From the NCBI GenBank assembly GCA_025612375.1, contig JAAXKN010000009.1:1-64000 (forward strand): a stretch of DNA of 64,000 bases, read 5' to 3'. Shown piece by piece: positions 8,216 through 17,155 of this stretch. The DNA comes from Ignavibacteria bacterium. GTDB lineage: Bacteria; Bacteroidota; Ignavibacteria; Ignavibacteriales; SURF-24. The translations under genes and the position numbers were made by a program. The first letter of the stretch is position 1; every line of letters starts with the position of its first letter. Below the pieces are notes generated by a model that was given only the letters and a program-made list of their open reading frames with translations, was not told the DNA's origin and ran no database searches.

Positions 8216-9973
8216 TTAAATTTCAAAAGAATCGAAGTTTTCCAAAGTATCCTTTATGAATTTAAGGAATTTTCCGCCCAGCATACCGTCTACAAGACGG
8301 TGGTCGTGGCTGAGGGATAAATAGAGCATGTGTCTTACTGCAATAGTATCAGTACCGTCGACTTCTAGAACGACCGGCTTTTTGGTAACAGTACCGACTC
8401 CCAGGATTGCGACTTCCGGCTGATTGATAATAGGCGTACCGAAGAGTGTTCCAAAAACGCCATAGTTGGTAATGCTGAAAGTGCCCGAGGAAATATCATC
8501 AGGAGTCAGTTTTTTAGTTCTGGCTTTATTACTTAAGTCAGCAATTGCCCTTGCCAGTCCAACAATGTTCTTTTCGTCAGCATTTTTAATATTCGGAACA
8601 ATTAACCCGTTAGGCTCCACCGCGACGGCAAAACCGAGGTTAATGAACCTTTTTAGTACAATATTAGTGCCATCAATTGTGGAATTCAGGTACGGATACT
8701 CTTTTAATGCTTTAATGCAGGCATAAGCAATAAATGACATATACGTAAGCTTGATATTTTCTCTTTTTAGGAAATTATCTTTATTGTTTTTGATAAAATT
8801 GTGAATTTTTGTCACATCTGCCTCCACAACGGCAGTTACATGGACAGACGTATCGCGGCTTTTAACCATGTGGTACATGATTTTCTGCCGTATGTTATCC
8901 ATTGGAATCATTTCTGTGTTTCCGCCTACTGGTGCAGGCTGAGGCAATGGAGCAGAGGGCTTTGGCCTTTCCCGTTCCTCCGGGGCTTTTGAGTAGTAGG
9001 CAGCATGGGGCTCCTGCCTAATCTCTTCAGCCGTTAAGGCGCGAGGCCTTGGGGCTTCAGTCTTTCCCCTTTTAGAAATATAGTCGAGGATATCCTTTTT
9101 TGTAACACGTCCTTCGATGCCTGAGCCTTTAAGTCTGTTTAATTCATCAAAGCCGACGTTTTCTTTCTGTGCGATATTGAGGACCAAAGGAGAATAAAAC
9201 CTACCTCCTGATGTACCCATTCCTTCGGGTGCTCTTTCCGTTGGGGGTTCCTTATAGTACTCAACGACGGTTCCTGCCTCCTTTACAGATTCTTCGATCA
9301 GGGGGGCCGGAGTCTGGACCTCATCTTTTACTGGCGCTACAACAGGCTCTTCAACTCTTTCCCGTGCTGACTGTTGAACAACTCCTCCTGTAGTTGAAAT
9401 TCTGGCTACAATTGTGCCCACTGAGACGGTCTCCTGTTCCTGAACCAGGATCTCGGCAAGGACGCCGTTTTCGGGAGACGGGATTTCAGTATCTACTTTA
9501 TCTGTACTGATCTCAAAAAGGGTCTCATCTTTTTTAACCGTATCGCCCGGCTTTTTATGCCATTTGATTATTGTGCCTTCCATGACGGATTCGCCCATCT
9601 TGGGCATTGGTATATCAACGAGGCTTCCTCCTGCCTGTTTGGTGGAAGGAGTTTCCTTCTGCTGAGGCCTGGACACAGGCTGAGGGGGTTCTGCCGGGGG
9701 CTGCGGCTGCGCCGGGGCAGGCACGGCTTTGGAGGCCTCGGTTTCAATTACAGCCACCACGGTATCCGTCTGGACAGTTTCCTGTTCAAAGACCCTGATT
9801 TCGGAAAGGATTCCGTCTGCCGGGGAAGGTATTTCGGTATCGACCTTATCTGTAGAAATCTCGAAAATGATCTCGTCTTTTTTAACGGTATCCCCCTGCT
9901 TTTTATGCCATTTTATAATTGTGCCTTCGTTGACACTCTCCCCCATTTTAGGCATAACAACATCAATTTTCAT
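8216..9973 (-). CDS. 2-oxoacid dehydrogenase E2 (dihydrolipoyl acyltransferase), two lipoyl domains
   Basis: This is the core acyltransferase of a lipoate-dependent 2-oxoacid dehydrogenase complex (585 aa). Lipoyl domain 1 spans about residues 1-78 (lipoyl lysine K43 in 'STDKVDTEI') and lipoyl domain 2 about 120-195 (K159, same motif). Pro/Ala/Glu-rich linkers follow, then a peripheral subunit-binding domain at about 258-297 ('SPLVLNIAQKENV') and the catalytic domain from about 355. The catalytic motif 'HDHRLVDG' is at about 556-563. The two lipoyl domains are near-duplicates. The pairing with an alpha-beta fused E1 suggests a branched-chain-type complex rather than SucB, but substrate is inferred. 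The start has GAGGG upstream. A repeat element sits in the spacer to E1. Confidence 0.92.
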   Translation of the reverse strand: MKIDVVMPKMGESVNEGTIIKWHKKQGDTVKKDEIIFEISTDKVDTEIPSPADGILSEIRVFEQETVQTDTVVAVIETEASKAVPAPAQPQPPAEPPQPVSRPQQKETPSTKQAGGSLVDIPMPKMGESVMEGTIIKWHKKPGDTVKKDETLFEISTDKVDTEIPSPENGVLAEILVQEQETVSVGTIVARISTTGGVVQQSARERVEEPVVAPVKDEVQTPAPLIEESVKEAGTVVEYYKEPPTERAPEGMGTSGGRFYSPLVLNIAQKENVGFDELNRLKGSGIEGRVTKKDILDYISKRGKTEAPRPRALTAEEIRQEPHAAYYSKAPEERERPKPSAPLPQPAPVGGNTEMIPMDNIRQKIMYHMVKSRDTSVHVTAVVEADVTKIHNFIKNNKDNFLKRENIKLTYMSFIAYACIKALKEYPYLNSTIDGTNIVLKRFINLGFAVAVEPNGLIVPNIKNADEKNIVGLARAIADLSNKARTKKLTPDDISSGTFSITNYGVFGTLFGTPIINQPEVAILGVGTVTKKPVVLEVDGTDTIAVRHMLYLSLSHDHRLVDGMLGGKFLKFIKDTLENFDSFEI

Positions 9974-10009
9974 TTCATCCCTCTTATAAATATTTATTCA
10001 ATAAAAGTG

Positions 10010-10087
10010 CAAGCCGCCCTTCCAGGGCTCAAAAAATTGTGGGAGACATGTTCTTTTCTACTGACAAGTCATCCCTCCGGGATTCTT
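10010..10087. repeat. Two-hairpin intergenic repeat, copy B
   Basis: Gapless 78-bp counterpart of 2946-3023. Unit 1: GCAAGCC, stem GCCCT (10016-10020), loop TCC, AGGGC (10024-10028). Unit 2: GACAAGTC, stem ATCCC (10071-10075), loop TCC, GGGAT (10079-10083), then TCTT. All four 5-bp stems of the two copies are perfectly paired though their sequences differ. This copy lies inside the operon, in the 138-bp spacer between the E1 and E2 genes, so it is expected to be transcribed as part of the mRNA. Confidence 0.7.
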
Positions 10088-10111
10088 TAGCTTAGATCCT
10101 CCTCATCTGAT

Positions 10112-12208
10112 TTAATAAGCCAGAATTTCCTTTAATGATTTATAGATCCTCTGCCTGGTCGGGAGGACCGTATTCTCGAGGTTCGGGTGATACGGTACGT
10201 GTGTATCCATGGCTGCAATTCTTTTTACAGGCCCGTCCAGGTACTGGAAGCATCTGTCGGCAATGCGGGCCGCAATTTCGGCACCGAAGCCCCCGGTCAG
10301 CATATCCTCATGCACAATAACGGCTTTACTGGTCTTTTTAACGGATTCAAAAATCGCATTTTCATCCAGCGGGTTAATTGTACGGATGTCAATTAACTCA
10401 ACCGAGTAGCCCTCTTCTTCCAGTTTGGAAGCCGCAAAATTCGATTCGTGCACCATTGCGCCGTATGTAATAACGCTTACGTCTGTTCCTTCCCTTACAG
10501 TCCTGGCCTTGCCGAAAGGAAGAAGGTAGTTTGCATCGGGTTCAGGCACGGTTGAATAGCTCTGGCGGTAGAGCCCCTTATGCTCCAGGAAAAGGACGGG
10601 GTCATTCAGCCTTAAGGCAGTCTTAAGAAGCCCTTTTGCATCGGCGGCATTTGAAGGGTAAGCTATGTATAGCCCCGGCATATGGGCAAAGAAGCCTTCA
10701 ATATTCTGGCTATGGTAAAGACCGCCATGAATAAAGCCCCCTACTGCCACGCGCGTTACGACGGGAGCCTCCCAGAAGTTATTTGAGCGGTAGCGGTATG
10801 TAACCATTTCATCGCGGAACTGCATGAATGCGGGCCATATATAGTCCCCGAACTGGATTTCCACTACGGGCTTAAGTCCCGAGAGTGCCATACCTATAGC
10901 AACACCCACAATGCTTGCCTCGGCAAGAGGCGAGTTAAAGACCCTGTCAGTTCCGAACTGCGTGGAAAGGCCTTTTGTTGCAGAAAAGACGCCTCCTTTG
11001 AGGTCTGCCACGTCTTCGCCGAAAAGGTAGATCTTATCGTTTCTTTCCATTTCCTCTCGCAGAGCGTGGTTAATTGCGTCAACCATCACGACGGGCTTTC
11101 CGGAGGGCTTGGTTTTCTCGTAGTCCAGGCGGTCTTTTTTGCCGCTTTCGTCGTAAACGTAATGGGCCGCGGTTTCAGCTTTCGGGTCGGGGCGGCTCAT
11201 AGCCCAGACCGAGGCCTCCTCGATATGGTTATTGACCTCTTTTTTCAGCTCGTTAAAGGCAAGTTCCGTAAGGACGCCTCTTTTTATTAAAAACTGTGAG
11301 AACTTTTCAATAGGGTCACGTTTTGAGTCCGTTTCTATTTCCAGGAGGTCGCGGTATTTTTTCTGGTCGTCAGAAGATGAATGGGAAAGGAGCCTGATGC
11401 ATTCGGCTTCAATTAAAGCGGGGCCTTTGCCCTGTCTTGCGTACTTAAAAGCCGTCTGAGCCGCGGCATGCATGGCAAGGAAGTCGGTTCCTTCCACTCT
11501 TAGCCTGAGCAGGTTTTCATAGCCTTTCATCATCTCGGAAATTGAGTTATCCTTTCCTCCCGACTGCTGGCTTACGGGTACAGAAATGGCGTATTTGTTA
11601 TTTTCAATTACAAATACTACCGGGAGCTTTTCTCGGCTTGCCCAGTTGACGGCCTCGTGGAATTCACCCTGGCTTGTTGTACCTTCGCCGCTTGAGACGT
11701 AGACCACGGCGCCTGAGTTTGTGCGGACACTGGCAAGGGCTGTTCCAACGGCCTGAAGGAACTGTGTTCCTGTTGGGCTTGACTGTGTGGGGATATTGAA
11801 CTCCTTATGGCCCCAGTGGCAGGGCATCTGGCGCCCTCCGGTCATAGGGTCATCAGCCTTAGCCAGCATAGCCAGGAAGACCTCTTCTGGTTTAATTCCC
11901 ACGGCCAGTGAGAACGCCAGGTCGCGGTAGTAGGGATAAGCCCAGTCGAGTCCTTTTCTCATAGCTAGGCCGCAGGCCACCTGAACTGCCTCATGGCCTG
12001 CTCCGGCGATATGGAAAAAAGACTTCCCCTGTTTAAGCAGGGTCATTGATTTCATGTCGATCTGCCTGGAGGTATACATCAGCCTGAGGGCGTTCATAAG
12101 CTCGTCCTTTGTAAGCCCTCCAAAGGTATCGCTCTTACCGGTCGGGCCTTCCGGTTTAATCTCGGCATCAACTATATTATCAGCAACTATGACATCTTTT
12201 TTAGTCAT
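10112..12208 (-). CDS. 2-oxoacid dehydrogenase E1, alpha-beta fusion (branched-chain type)
   Basis: This is the thiamine-dependent decarboxylase of the complex, 698 aa, with alpha and beta parts in one chain. The alpha part (about residues 25-360) has the TPP motif 'SSGEGTTSQGEFHEAVNWAS ... ENNKYAIS'. The beta part (about 371-698) starts 'KPVVMVDAINHALREEM' and has 'FGEDVADLKGGVFSATKGL' and 'FNSPLAEASIVGVAIGMAL', as in BCKDH/PDH E1-beta. Single-chain alpha-beta E1 proteins are known in Bacteroidota, often annotated as 2-oxoisovalerate dehydrogenase. SD-like AGAGGG precedes the ATG. The substrate is inferred. Confidence 0.9.
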   Translation of the reverse strand: MTKKDVIVADNIVDAEIKPEGPTGKSDTFGGLTKDELMNALRLMYTSRQIDMKSMTLLKQGKSFFHIAGAGHEAVQVACGLAMRKGLDWAYPYYRDLAFSLAVGIKPEEVFLAMLAKADDPMTGGRQMPCHWGHKEFNIPTQSSPTGTQFLQAVGTALASVRTNSGAVVYVSSGEGTTSQGEFHEAVNWASREKLPVVFVIENNKYAISVPVSQQSGGKDNSISEMMKGYENLLRLRVEGTDFLAMHAAAQTAFKYARQGKGPALIEAECIRLLSHSSSDDQKKYRDLLEIETDSKRDPIEKFSQFLIKRGVLTELAFNELKKEVNNHIEEASVWAMSRPDPKAETAAHYVYDESGKKDRLDYEKTKPSGKPVVMVDAINHALREEMERNDKIYLFGEDVADLKGGVFSATKGLSTQFGTDRVFNSPLAEASIVGVAIGMALSGLKPVVEIQFGDYIWPAFMQFRDEMVTYRYRSNNFWEAPVVTRVAVGGFIHGGLYHSQNIEGFFAHMPGLYIAYPSNAADAKGLLKTALRLNDPVLFLEHKGLYRQSYSTVPEPDANYLLPFGKARTVREGTDVSVITYGAMVHESNFAASKLEEEGYSVELIDIRTINPLDENAIFESVKKTSKAVIVHEDMLTGGFGAEIAARIADRCFQYLDGPVKRIAAMDTHVPYHPNLENTVLPTRQRIYKSLKEILAY

Positions 12209-12328
12209 TGCACCCTCTTTTCATTGCATTTATGCATAATTAAATATTTTTTAGACAAACTATTTATTCACAATACAAGCAGAAAGTCCATAACCGCCTG
12301 TTGTGAAGTAATATACAAAACATAAGGC

Positions 12329-13021
12329 TTATGACAAACCGGTACTACGAAGAAGAAGCTGATTTTCCTGGTTTGAAAGTACTGAGTCATAATTAAAAAT
12401 GCGCTTAAAGTTATTTACAAGCTTTTCCTTCACCTCGTTCATATCAGGATCATAACCCAGCTCTTTTGAAAGTGAAGTAACGCTTTTATCCGTAATGCCG
12501 CATGGAATGATGCCCTGGAACAAGGAAAGGTCGGTTGTGACATTAAAGGCGAAGCCGTGCATGGTAATCCAGCGGCTGACCTTAATGCCTATTGCGGCAA
12601 TTTTCCTGTCTTCAATCCACACGCCTGTAAGTTTCTCAATTCTTCCGGCATGAAGACCGTAATCCCGGCAAGTAAGTATAATAACCTCCTCTATGCTGCG
12701 GAGGTAGAGGTGGGTATCCTGTTTCCACTCCGTGAGGTCCAGGATCGGGTAGCCCACGATCTGTCCCGGTCCGTGATAAGTGATATCGCCTCCTCTATCG
12801 ATGTCGTAGACAGATATTCCCTTTTCCTTCAGGAAGTTTTCCGAACTGATGAGGTTTTTCCTGTCGGCAACCTTTCCCAAAGTGTACGTATGAGGATGTT
12901 CCAGGAGGTAGAGGGTATCGGGAACGTCCTTATTTCTTCTTGAATCGAAAGTTTTTCTCTGGAGATCCCACGCCTTTTCGTAATCGATAAGCCCCAGGTC
13001 GTAATAGACAAGTTCTCTCAT
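12329..13021 (-). CDS. lipB: Octanoyl-[acyl-carrier-protein]:protein N-octanoyltransferase
   Basis: It transfers octanoyl from ACP to the lipoyl-domain lysine, the step before LipA. Family motifs are present: 'EHPHTYTLGK', 'RGGDITYHGPGQIVGYPI', the lysine in 'AAIGIKVSRW', 'MHGFAFNV' and the catalytic cysteine in 'GIIPCGI'. Length 230 aa is normal. The start overlaps the lpd stop by 4 bases (ATGA), so the two are translationally coupled. It sits between lpd and E1, within the complex it serves. Confidence 0.95.
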   Translation of the reverse strand: MRELVYYDLGLIDYEKAWDLQRKTFDSRRNKDVPDTLYLLEHPHTYTLGKVADRKNLISSENFLKEKGISVYDIDRGGDITYHGPGQIVGYPILDLTEWKQDTHLYLRSIEEVIILTCRDYGLHAGRIEKLTGVWIEDRKIAAIGIKVSRWITMHGFAFNVTTDLSLFQGIIPCGITDKSVTSLSKELGYDPDMNEVKEKLVNNFKRIFNYDSVLSNQENQLLLRSTGLS

Positions 13022-14418
13022 ATATGAATAGCTCCTTCATAAGCTGCTGCAGAAGCCTCGGCAACGGTTTCTGCGAGTGTTGGATGTGCATGAACAGTTT
13101 TAATAATTGATTCGTAAGTGGCTTCCATGGTTTTTGCCAGCGTAAACTCGGCAATAAGCTCGGTTGCCTCGGGGCCTATTATGTGAGCTCCTAAAAGTTC
13201 GCCGTATTTAGCGTCGAAAATAACCTTAACAAACCCCTCGCGTTCCCCAATTGCAAAGGCCTTGCCTGAGGCCATAAAGGGGAATTTCCCGATTTTTAGC
13301 TCATAGCCCATTTCTTTGGCCTTCCTTTCCGTCAGCCCCACGCTTGCCACCTGGGGGCTGCAGTAAGTGCATCCGGGAATTGAGTCGTAGTCGACCAGGG
13401 GCGGATTAAGGCCCTTAATCTTCTCGACGCAGCAGATCCCTTCGGCCGAGGCCACGTGTGCAAGCCACGGGGGCCCGATAACGTCTCCAATGGCATAGAC
13501 GCCTTTAACGTTAGTCTCATAGGTGGATTTATCGACTTTTATATGCCGGGCATAAAGCTCGACACCAAGTTCCTCAAGACCGAAGCCTTCAACGTTGCCC
13601 GTAACGCCTACGGCGCTTAGGGCAACGTCAGCCGTAAGGACCTTAATTTCATCTGATTTGGATTTTATCTGAACTTCCACCCTGTTATCCTTGACTTCCG
13701 CCCTTTCAACCATTGTGCTTGTATAGAAAGTAATCCCCTGTTTTTTAAGCTCTTTTAAGAGCGCCTGGCTTACTTCCGTATCTTCAATGGGAAGAATATT
13801 ATCCATAACTTCCACAACCGTAACTTTGGTGCCGAGGACGTTGTAAAAATAGGCGAATTCAATTCCTATTGCGCCGGCGCCGATAATTATCATCTCCTTA
13901 GGCTGGCTCTTAAGCGACATGGCCTCGGTTGATGTAATAATAAACTTTTTATCCACAGGAATCATCGGCAGGCTTCTGGGCCTTGCACCTGTTGCAATAA
14001 TGATCCTGTCTGCATCCACCTGTTCAGTTTTGCCTCCTTCAAGCGAGACCTCGAGGGAGTTTTTAGAGGTAAGGCGACCGAATCCCCGCAGGCGGTCTAT
14101 CTTGTTTTTCTTCATCAGGTATTCCACATTCTTGGAGATGCGGTCTGCGATGTCGCGGCTTCTTTTTATGACTTTTGAGAAGTCGAAGGAGTAACTGTCG
14201 ATTTTAATGCCGTAATCGGCTGCGTGTTTAACCTTATCTAGCACTTCCACATTTTTCAAAAGAGCTTTGGTTGGAATACATCCCCAGTTGAGGCATATAC
14301 CCCCAAGATTATCCTTGTCAATAACTGCCGTTTTCAGCCCAAGCTGAGAGGCTCTGATTGCCGCCACGTAGCCGCCCGGGCCCCCTCCTAAAACGGCAAC
14401 GTCGTACTTTTTTGCCAT
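13018..14418 (-). CDS. lpdA: Dihydrolipoyl dehydrogenase (E3)
   Basis: This FAD enzyme reoxidises dihydrolipoamide with NAD+ (466 aa). Seen: the FAD Rossmann motif 'GGGPGGYVAA' (about 11-20), the redox disulfide C42/C47 in 'GGICLNWGCIPTK', the NAD-binding motif 'IIGAGAIGIEFAYFY', and the C-terminal His-Glu pair in 'HAHPTLAETVAEA'. It is the first gene of lpd-lipB-E1-E2-lipA and starts 119 bases after an EamA-type transporter gene on the same strand. Confidence 0.95.
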   Translation of the reverse strand: MAKKYDVAVLGGGPGGYVAAIRASQLGLKTAVIDKDNLGGICLNWGCIPTKALLKNVEVLDKVKHAADYGIKIDSYSFDFSKVIKRSRDIADRISKNVEYLMKKNKIDRLRGFGRLTSKNSLEVSLEGGKTEQVDADRIIIATGARPRSLPMIPVDKKFIITSTEAMSLKSQPKEMIIIGAGAIGIEFAYFYNVLGTKVTVVEVMDNILPIEDTEVSQALLKELKKQGITFYTSTMVERAEVKDNRVEVQIKSKSDEIKVLTADVALSAVGVTGNVEGFGLEELGVELYARHIKVDKSTYETNVKGVYAIGDVIGPPWLAHVASAEGICCVEKIKGLNPPLVDYDSIPGCTYCSPQVASVGLTERKAKEMGYELKIGKFPFMASGKAFAIGEREGFVKVIFDAKYGELLGAHIIGPEATELIAEFTLAKTMEATYESIIKTVHAHPTLAETVAEASAAAYEGAIHI

Positions 14419-14537
14419 ATAGCCTTCTGTCCTAGTTATTTACTTAATATAAATAAAACATGCTAACTTAAAAAGAGGAAGAATCAGACAAGAGCAATTA
14501 AATACGGGGAGTGCTTTTTATCCAAAAAGTGTAAAAT

Positions 14538-15398
14538 TCAGGTAAAAAGTATCAGAATGACGCCGATAAACATGATAAATGATCCAAGGATCCTTTCTCT
14601 CAGGTTAGCCTCACCCAGGATAAAGTGGCCGATAAGGACGCTCAGCATGCCGGAGGTTCTTTTTAAGGCAATAACGTAAGCCACGTAGGTTTGAGTAATT
14701 GCAAGGAGGAAAAGGAGGCTTCCCAATAAATTAAGTATACTGAGCATAAGGAGGTTTTTCCGCCCGCGGAGGAGTTCATCCGTCTTAAAGCTTTTTGTAA
14801 GAAGGACAATAGCCGTTACGCCTAAGAAAACGTAGAGGTTAAGGAACAAGAGGTGCTGCAAAGGCGAGGAGCAATTAACGGCAACCTTATCGAAATTTGA
14901 AGTTATGCTGTAGAGGAAAGATACAAAAAGCATGATCCTGGTTCCTGTATTTCGGAAAAGCGCCTTTACCGGGTCAATGAAGTTCCTTTTCCTGAGATTG
15001 ACATTAAGGAGGTATGAGCCGGTAACGACCAGTATAATCCCTGCTATTCCGCCAGGCCTTGGGAACTCCCCTACAATTATGGGGGAAGTAATGAGCATAA
15101 AAAGGGGGGTAAAGCTGAGCATCGGGATAATTTCCGATATGTCCCCTTTTGAAACGGCGTGCATATAGAGGATCGTGGCAAAAATATTTATTGTACCGGT
15201 TACGCTGAGGGCTATAAAGTAGCCAGCTGTAAGTTTGAAATCCACGAAATAAGACAATAAAAGGACGAGTAAGACGACAACAACATTGTTGCTCCAGGAG
15301 ATCAGTATGGGACGGACACCCATGAGGGAAGACTTTTTATTGAACAGGTTGCCGAAGGCGTCAATAAAAGGTATAATGGTGATAAGAAATATCCACAT
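14538..15398 (-). CDS. EamA/DMT-superfamily membrane transporter
   Basis: This integral membrane protein of 286 aa has about ten hydrophobic segments in two halves, the layout of EamA-type drug/metabolite transporters. The second half ends with the conserved pattern 'GMLSVLIGHFILGEANLRERILGSFIMFIGV'-like residues (GH...LGE...R..G...M..GV; positions about 240-282). The substrate is unknown. It is divergent from glmM; a -7 element (TATCTTTG on the minus strand) lies at 15444-15451, about 46 bases upstream. It may run into lpd, but the 119-bp gap argues for separate transcription. Confidence 0.8.
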   Translation of the reverse strand: MWIFLITIIPFIDAFGNLFNKKSSLMGVRPILISWSNNVVVVLLVLLLSYFVDFKLTAGYFIALSVTGTINIFATILYMHAVSKGDISEIIPMLSFTPLFMLITSPIIVGEFPRPGGIAGIILVVTGSYLLNVNLRKRNFIDPVKALFRNTGTRIMLFVSFLYSITSNFDKVAVNCSSPLQHLLFLNLYVFLGVTAIVLLTKSFKTDELLRGRKNLLMLSILNLLGSLLFLLAITQTYVAYVIALKRTSGMLSVLIGHFILGEANLRERILGSFIMFIGVILILFT

Positions 15399-15443
15399 GT
15401 TTCAGAAGTGAAAAATGGAAAAAATTAGTTATTCGTGCATAAA

Positions 15444-15451
15444 CAAAGATA
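15444..15451 (-). promoter_or_regulatory. Candidate -7 element (TATCTTTG) for EamA gene
   Basis: On the minus strand it matches TAnnTTTG and lies 46 bases upstream of the EamA start, in the divergent promoter region. No clear -33 box. Confidence 0.35.
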
Positions 15452-15459
15452 AAAATAAT

Positions 15460-15488
15460 TTGTATTTAGATAAAAATCTTTAATTTTG
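15460..15488 (+). promoter_or_regulatory. Candidate Bacteroidota-type promoter for glmM
   Basis: A TTG (15460-15462, within TTTG) is followed after 18 bases by TAATTTTG (15481-15488). Both elements and spacing fit the Bacteroidota -33/-7 promoter. The predicted leader of about 72 nt ends in a strong AAAGGAGG ribosome site (15555-15562). Confidence 0.45.
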
Positions 15489-15566
15489 CATTATTATTTA
15501 CTTACTTTGTAAGATATCCTTATACTCATTTTTTAGAAATTATTTTATTCGAATAAAGGAGGAACA

Positions 15567-16919
15567 ATGCCTACCCTGATGGTAAGTATTTCAGGAATCA
15601 GAGGTATAATTGGAGATGGACTTGAGCCAGAAGTCCTGGTGAAATATACTTCCGCATATGCAGACTTTTGCGGAGGAGGAAAAATTGTTGTCGGCCGTGA
15701 TGCAAGGGTTTCAGGCGAGATGGTCAGAAGCATAGTCAGCGGCACACTTGCCGCCAAAGGCAACGATGTAATTGATATAGGAATAGTTCCTACTCCAACC
15801 GTTCAATATACAGTTAAGACACTTAAGGCCGCAGGAGGAATAGCAATTTCGGCAAGCCACAATCCGAATGAGTGGAATGCCTTAAAGCTCCTGAACTCCA
15901 CGGGGCAGTTCATGACGCCGGAAGAAAACCTTGAGCTTCAGAAAATCCTCCTAAGCGGAAAAAACGATTATCCCGCGTGGGATAAGATTGGTAAAATTAC
16001 GTACTATGAAGAGGGGCTGAAAAGGCATGTTCATGACGTTCTGAACCTCAGGCACATAGACGTTGAAGCAATAAGAAAAAGAAAATTCAAGGTGCTCTGC
16101 GACTGTGTCAACGGCGCCGGAGTGTATGTAATACCCGAACTTTTAAGGGACTTAGGGTGTGAAGTAATTGAAATGAACTGTGAAAAGACCGGCATTTTCC
16201 CGCGGCTTCCGGAGCCCCTGCCTGAAAACCTGACCGAGACGATGAAAGCCGTCAAGGCCTCAGGGGCAGAGCTTGGTGTTGTGGTGGATCCCGATGTAGA
16301 CCGCCTGGTTCTAATAACAGACAAAGGGGAACCCTTTGGAGAAGAAAACACAATTACGCAGGCCGTAAGGTTTGTCCTTTCAAAAGAAAAAGGGAACGTT
16401 GCAATTAACCTTTCCACCACAAGAGCAGTTGACGACGTTGCGCGTGAGGCCGGCTGCCAGGTCTTCCGCTCCCCTGTCGGAGAGGCAAACGTGGTAAAGA
16501 AGATGAAAGAAGTTGATGCTGTTATAGGAGGCGAAGGAAGCGGAGGCGTAATTTATCCTGCACTTCACTTCGGGCGTGACGCGCTGGTGGGCGTTGCAAT
16601 TACGCTTCAGCACCTGCTGGAATTCGGGAAAAGCATCAGTGAGCTTAAAAAGGCTTTGCCCCAATACTATATAGCAAAAAGGAAAATTGTTCTGGGAGGC
16701 AAGGACCCCGACGAGATAGTAAAAATACTAACTGAGAAGTACTCGAAAGAAAAAATCAATACCGAAGACGGCCTCAGGATAGATTTTGAGGATCACTGGG
16801 TGCATTTCAGGAAGTCGAATACTGAACCTATCATCAGGTGTGTTACAGAGGCCAGAAGCCAGGAAGAGGCTGAGAAGTATATAGATAAATACTTTGGCGA
16901 AATAAAGAGCTTTTTCTAA
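15567..16919 (+). CDS. glmM: Phosphoglucosamine mutase (Bacteroidota/archaeal-type phosphohexomutase)
   Basis: An alpha-D-phosphohexomutase, 450 aa, likely converting glucosamine-6-P to glucosamine-1-P for cell-wall and LPS precursors. Features in order: 'SISGIRGIIGDG' at the N-terminus, catalytic serine S97 in 'ISASHNPNEW', the metal loop 'DPDVDRLVL', the sugar loop 'GGEGSGGVIYP', and the phosphate loop 'RKSNTEPIIR' near the C-terminus. The GEGSGG loop matches Bacteroidota/archaeal GlmM and some phosphomannomutases rather than the E. coli form, so PMM/PGM activity is the main alternative. Start fixed by a strong SD. Monocistronic, with its own terminator. Confidence 0.82.
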   Translation: MPTLMVSISGIRGIIGDGLEPEVLVKYTSAYADFCGGGKIVVGRDARVSGEMVRSIVSGTLAAKGNDVIDIGIVPTPTVQYTVKTLKAAGGIAISASHNPNEWNALKLLNSTGQFMTPEENLELQKILLSGKNDYPAWDKIGKITYYEEGLKRHVHDVLNLRHIDVEAIRKRKFKVLCDCVNGAGVYVIPELLRDLGCEVIEMNCEKTGIFPRLPEPLPENLTETMKAVKASGAELGVVVDPDVDRLVLITDKGEPFGEENTITQAVRFVLSKEKGNVAINLSTTRAVDDVAREAGCQVFRSPVGEANVVKKMKEVDAVIGGEGSGGVIYPALHFGRDALVGVAITLQHLLEFGKSISELKKALPQYYIAKRKIVLGGKDPDEIVKILTEKYSKEKINTEDGLRIDFEDHWVHFRKSNTEPIIRCVTEARSQEEAEKYIDKYFGEIKSFF

Positions 16920-16939
16920 AGAAAAATGGTCTTACTCCA

Positions 16940-16971
16940 GGAACGGCAGAAAGCCTGCCGTTCCATTTTTC
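16940..16971 (+). terminator. Rho-independent terminator of glmM
   Basis: Perfect 9-bp stem GGAACGGCA/TGCCGTTCC with a 7-base loop, followed by ATTTTTCT, 20 bases after the stop. Confidence 0.9.
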
Positions 16972-17155
16972 TCTCTCCTAAAAAGTTCCTGTTATTCGGG
17001 TTATTATTTAATAATCCATTTGCATTTTCATAAGTTTTTACTAATTTCTAAACGGATTCAGATCGGATTTAAGCCGCCGGGACCGGCGCTGAAATTGGCT
17101 TTTTATGTTCTTTTGACCATAACAGTAATATTTCACAAGAGGAATTTCCGGAAAG

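Noticed and set aside
9557-10090. 177-codon plus-strand open frame over the E2 start and spacer
   Set aside because: It lies antisense to the lipoyl-domain coding sequence, with the low-complexity Gly/Leu/Arg composition expected of a mirror frame; no ribosome site.
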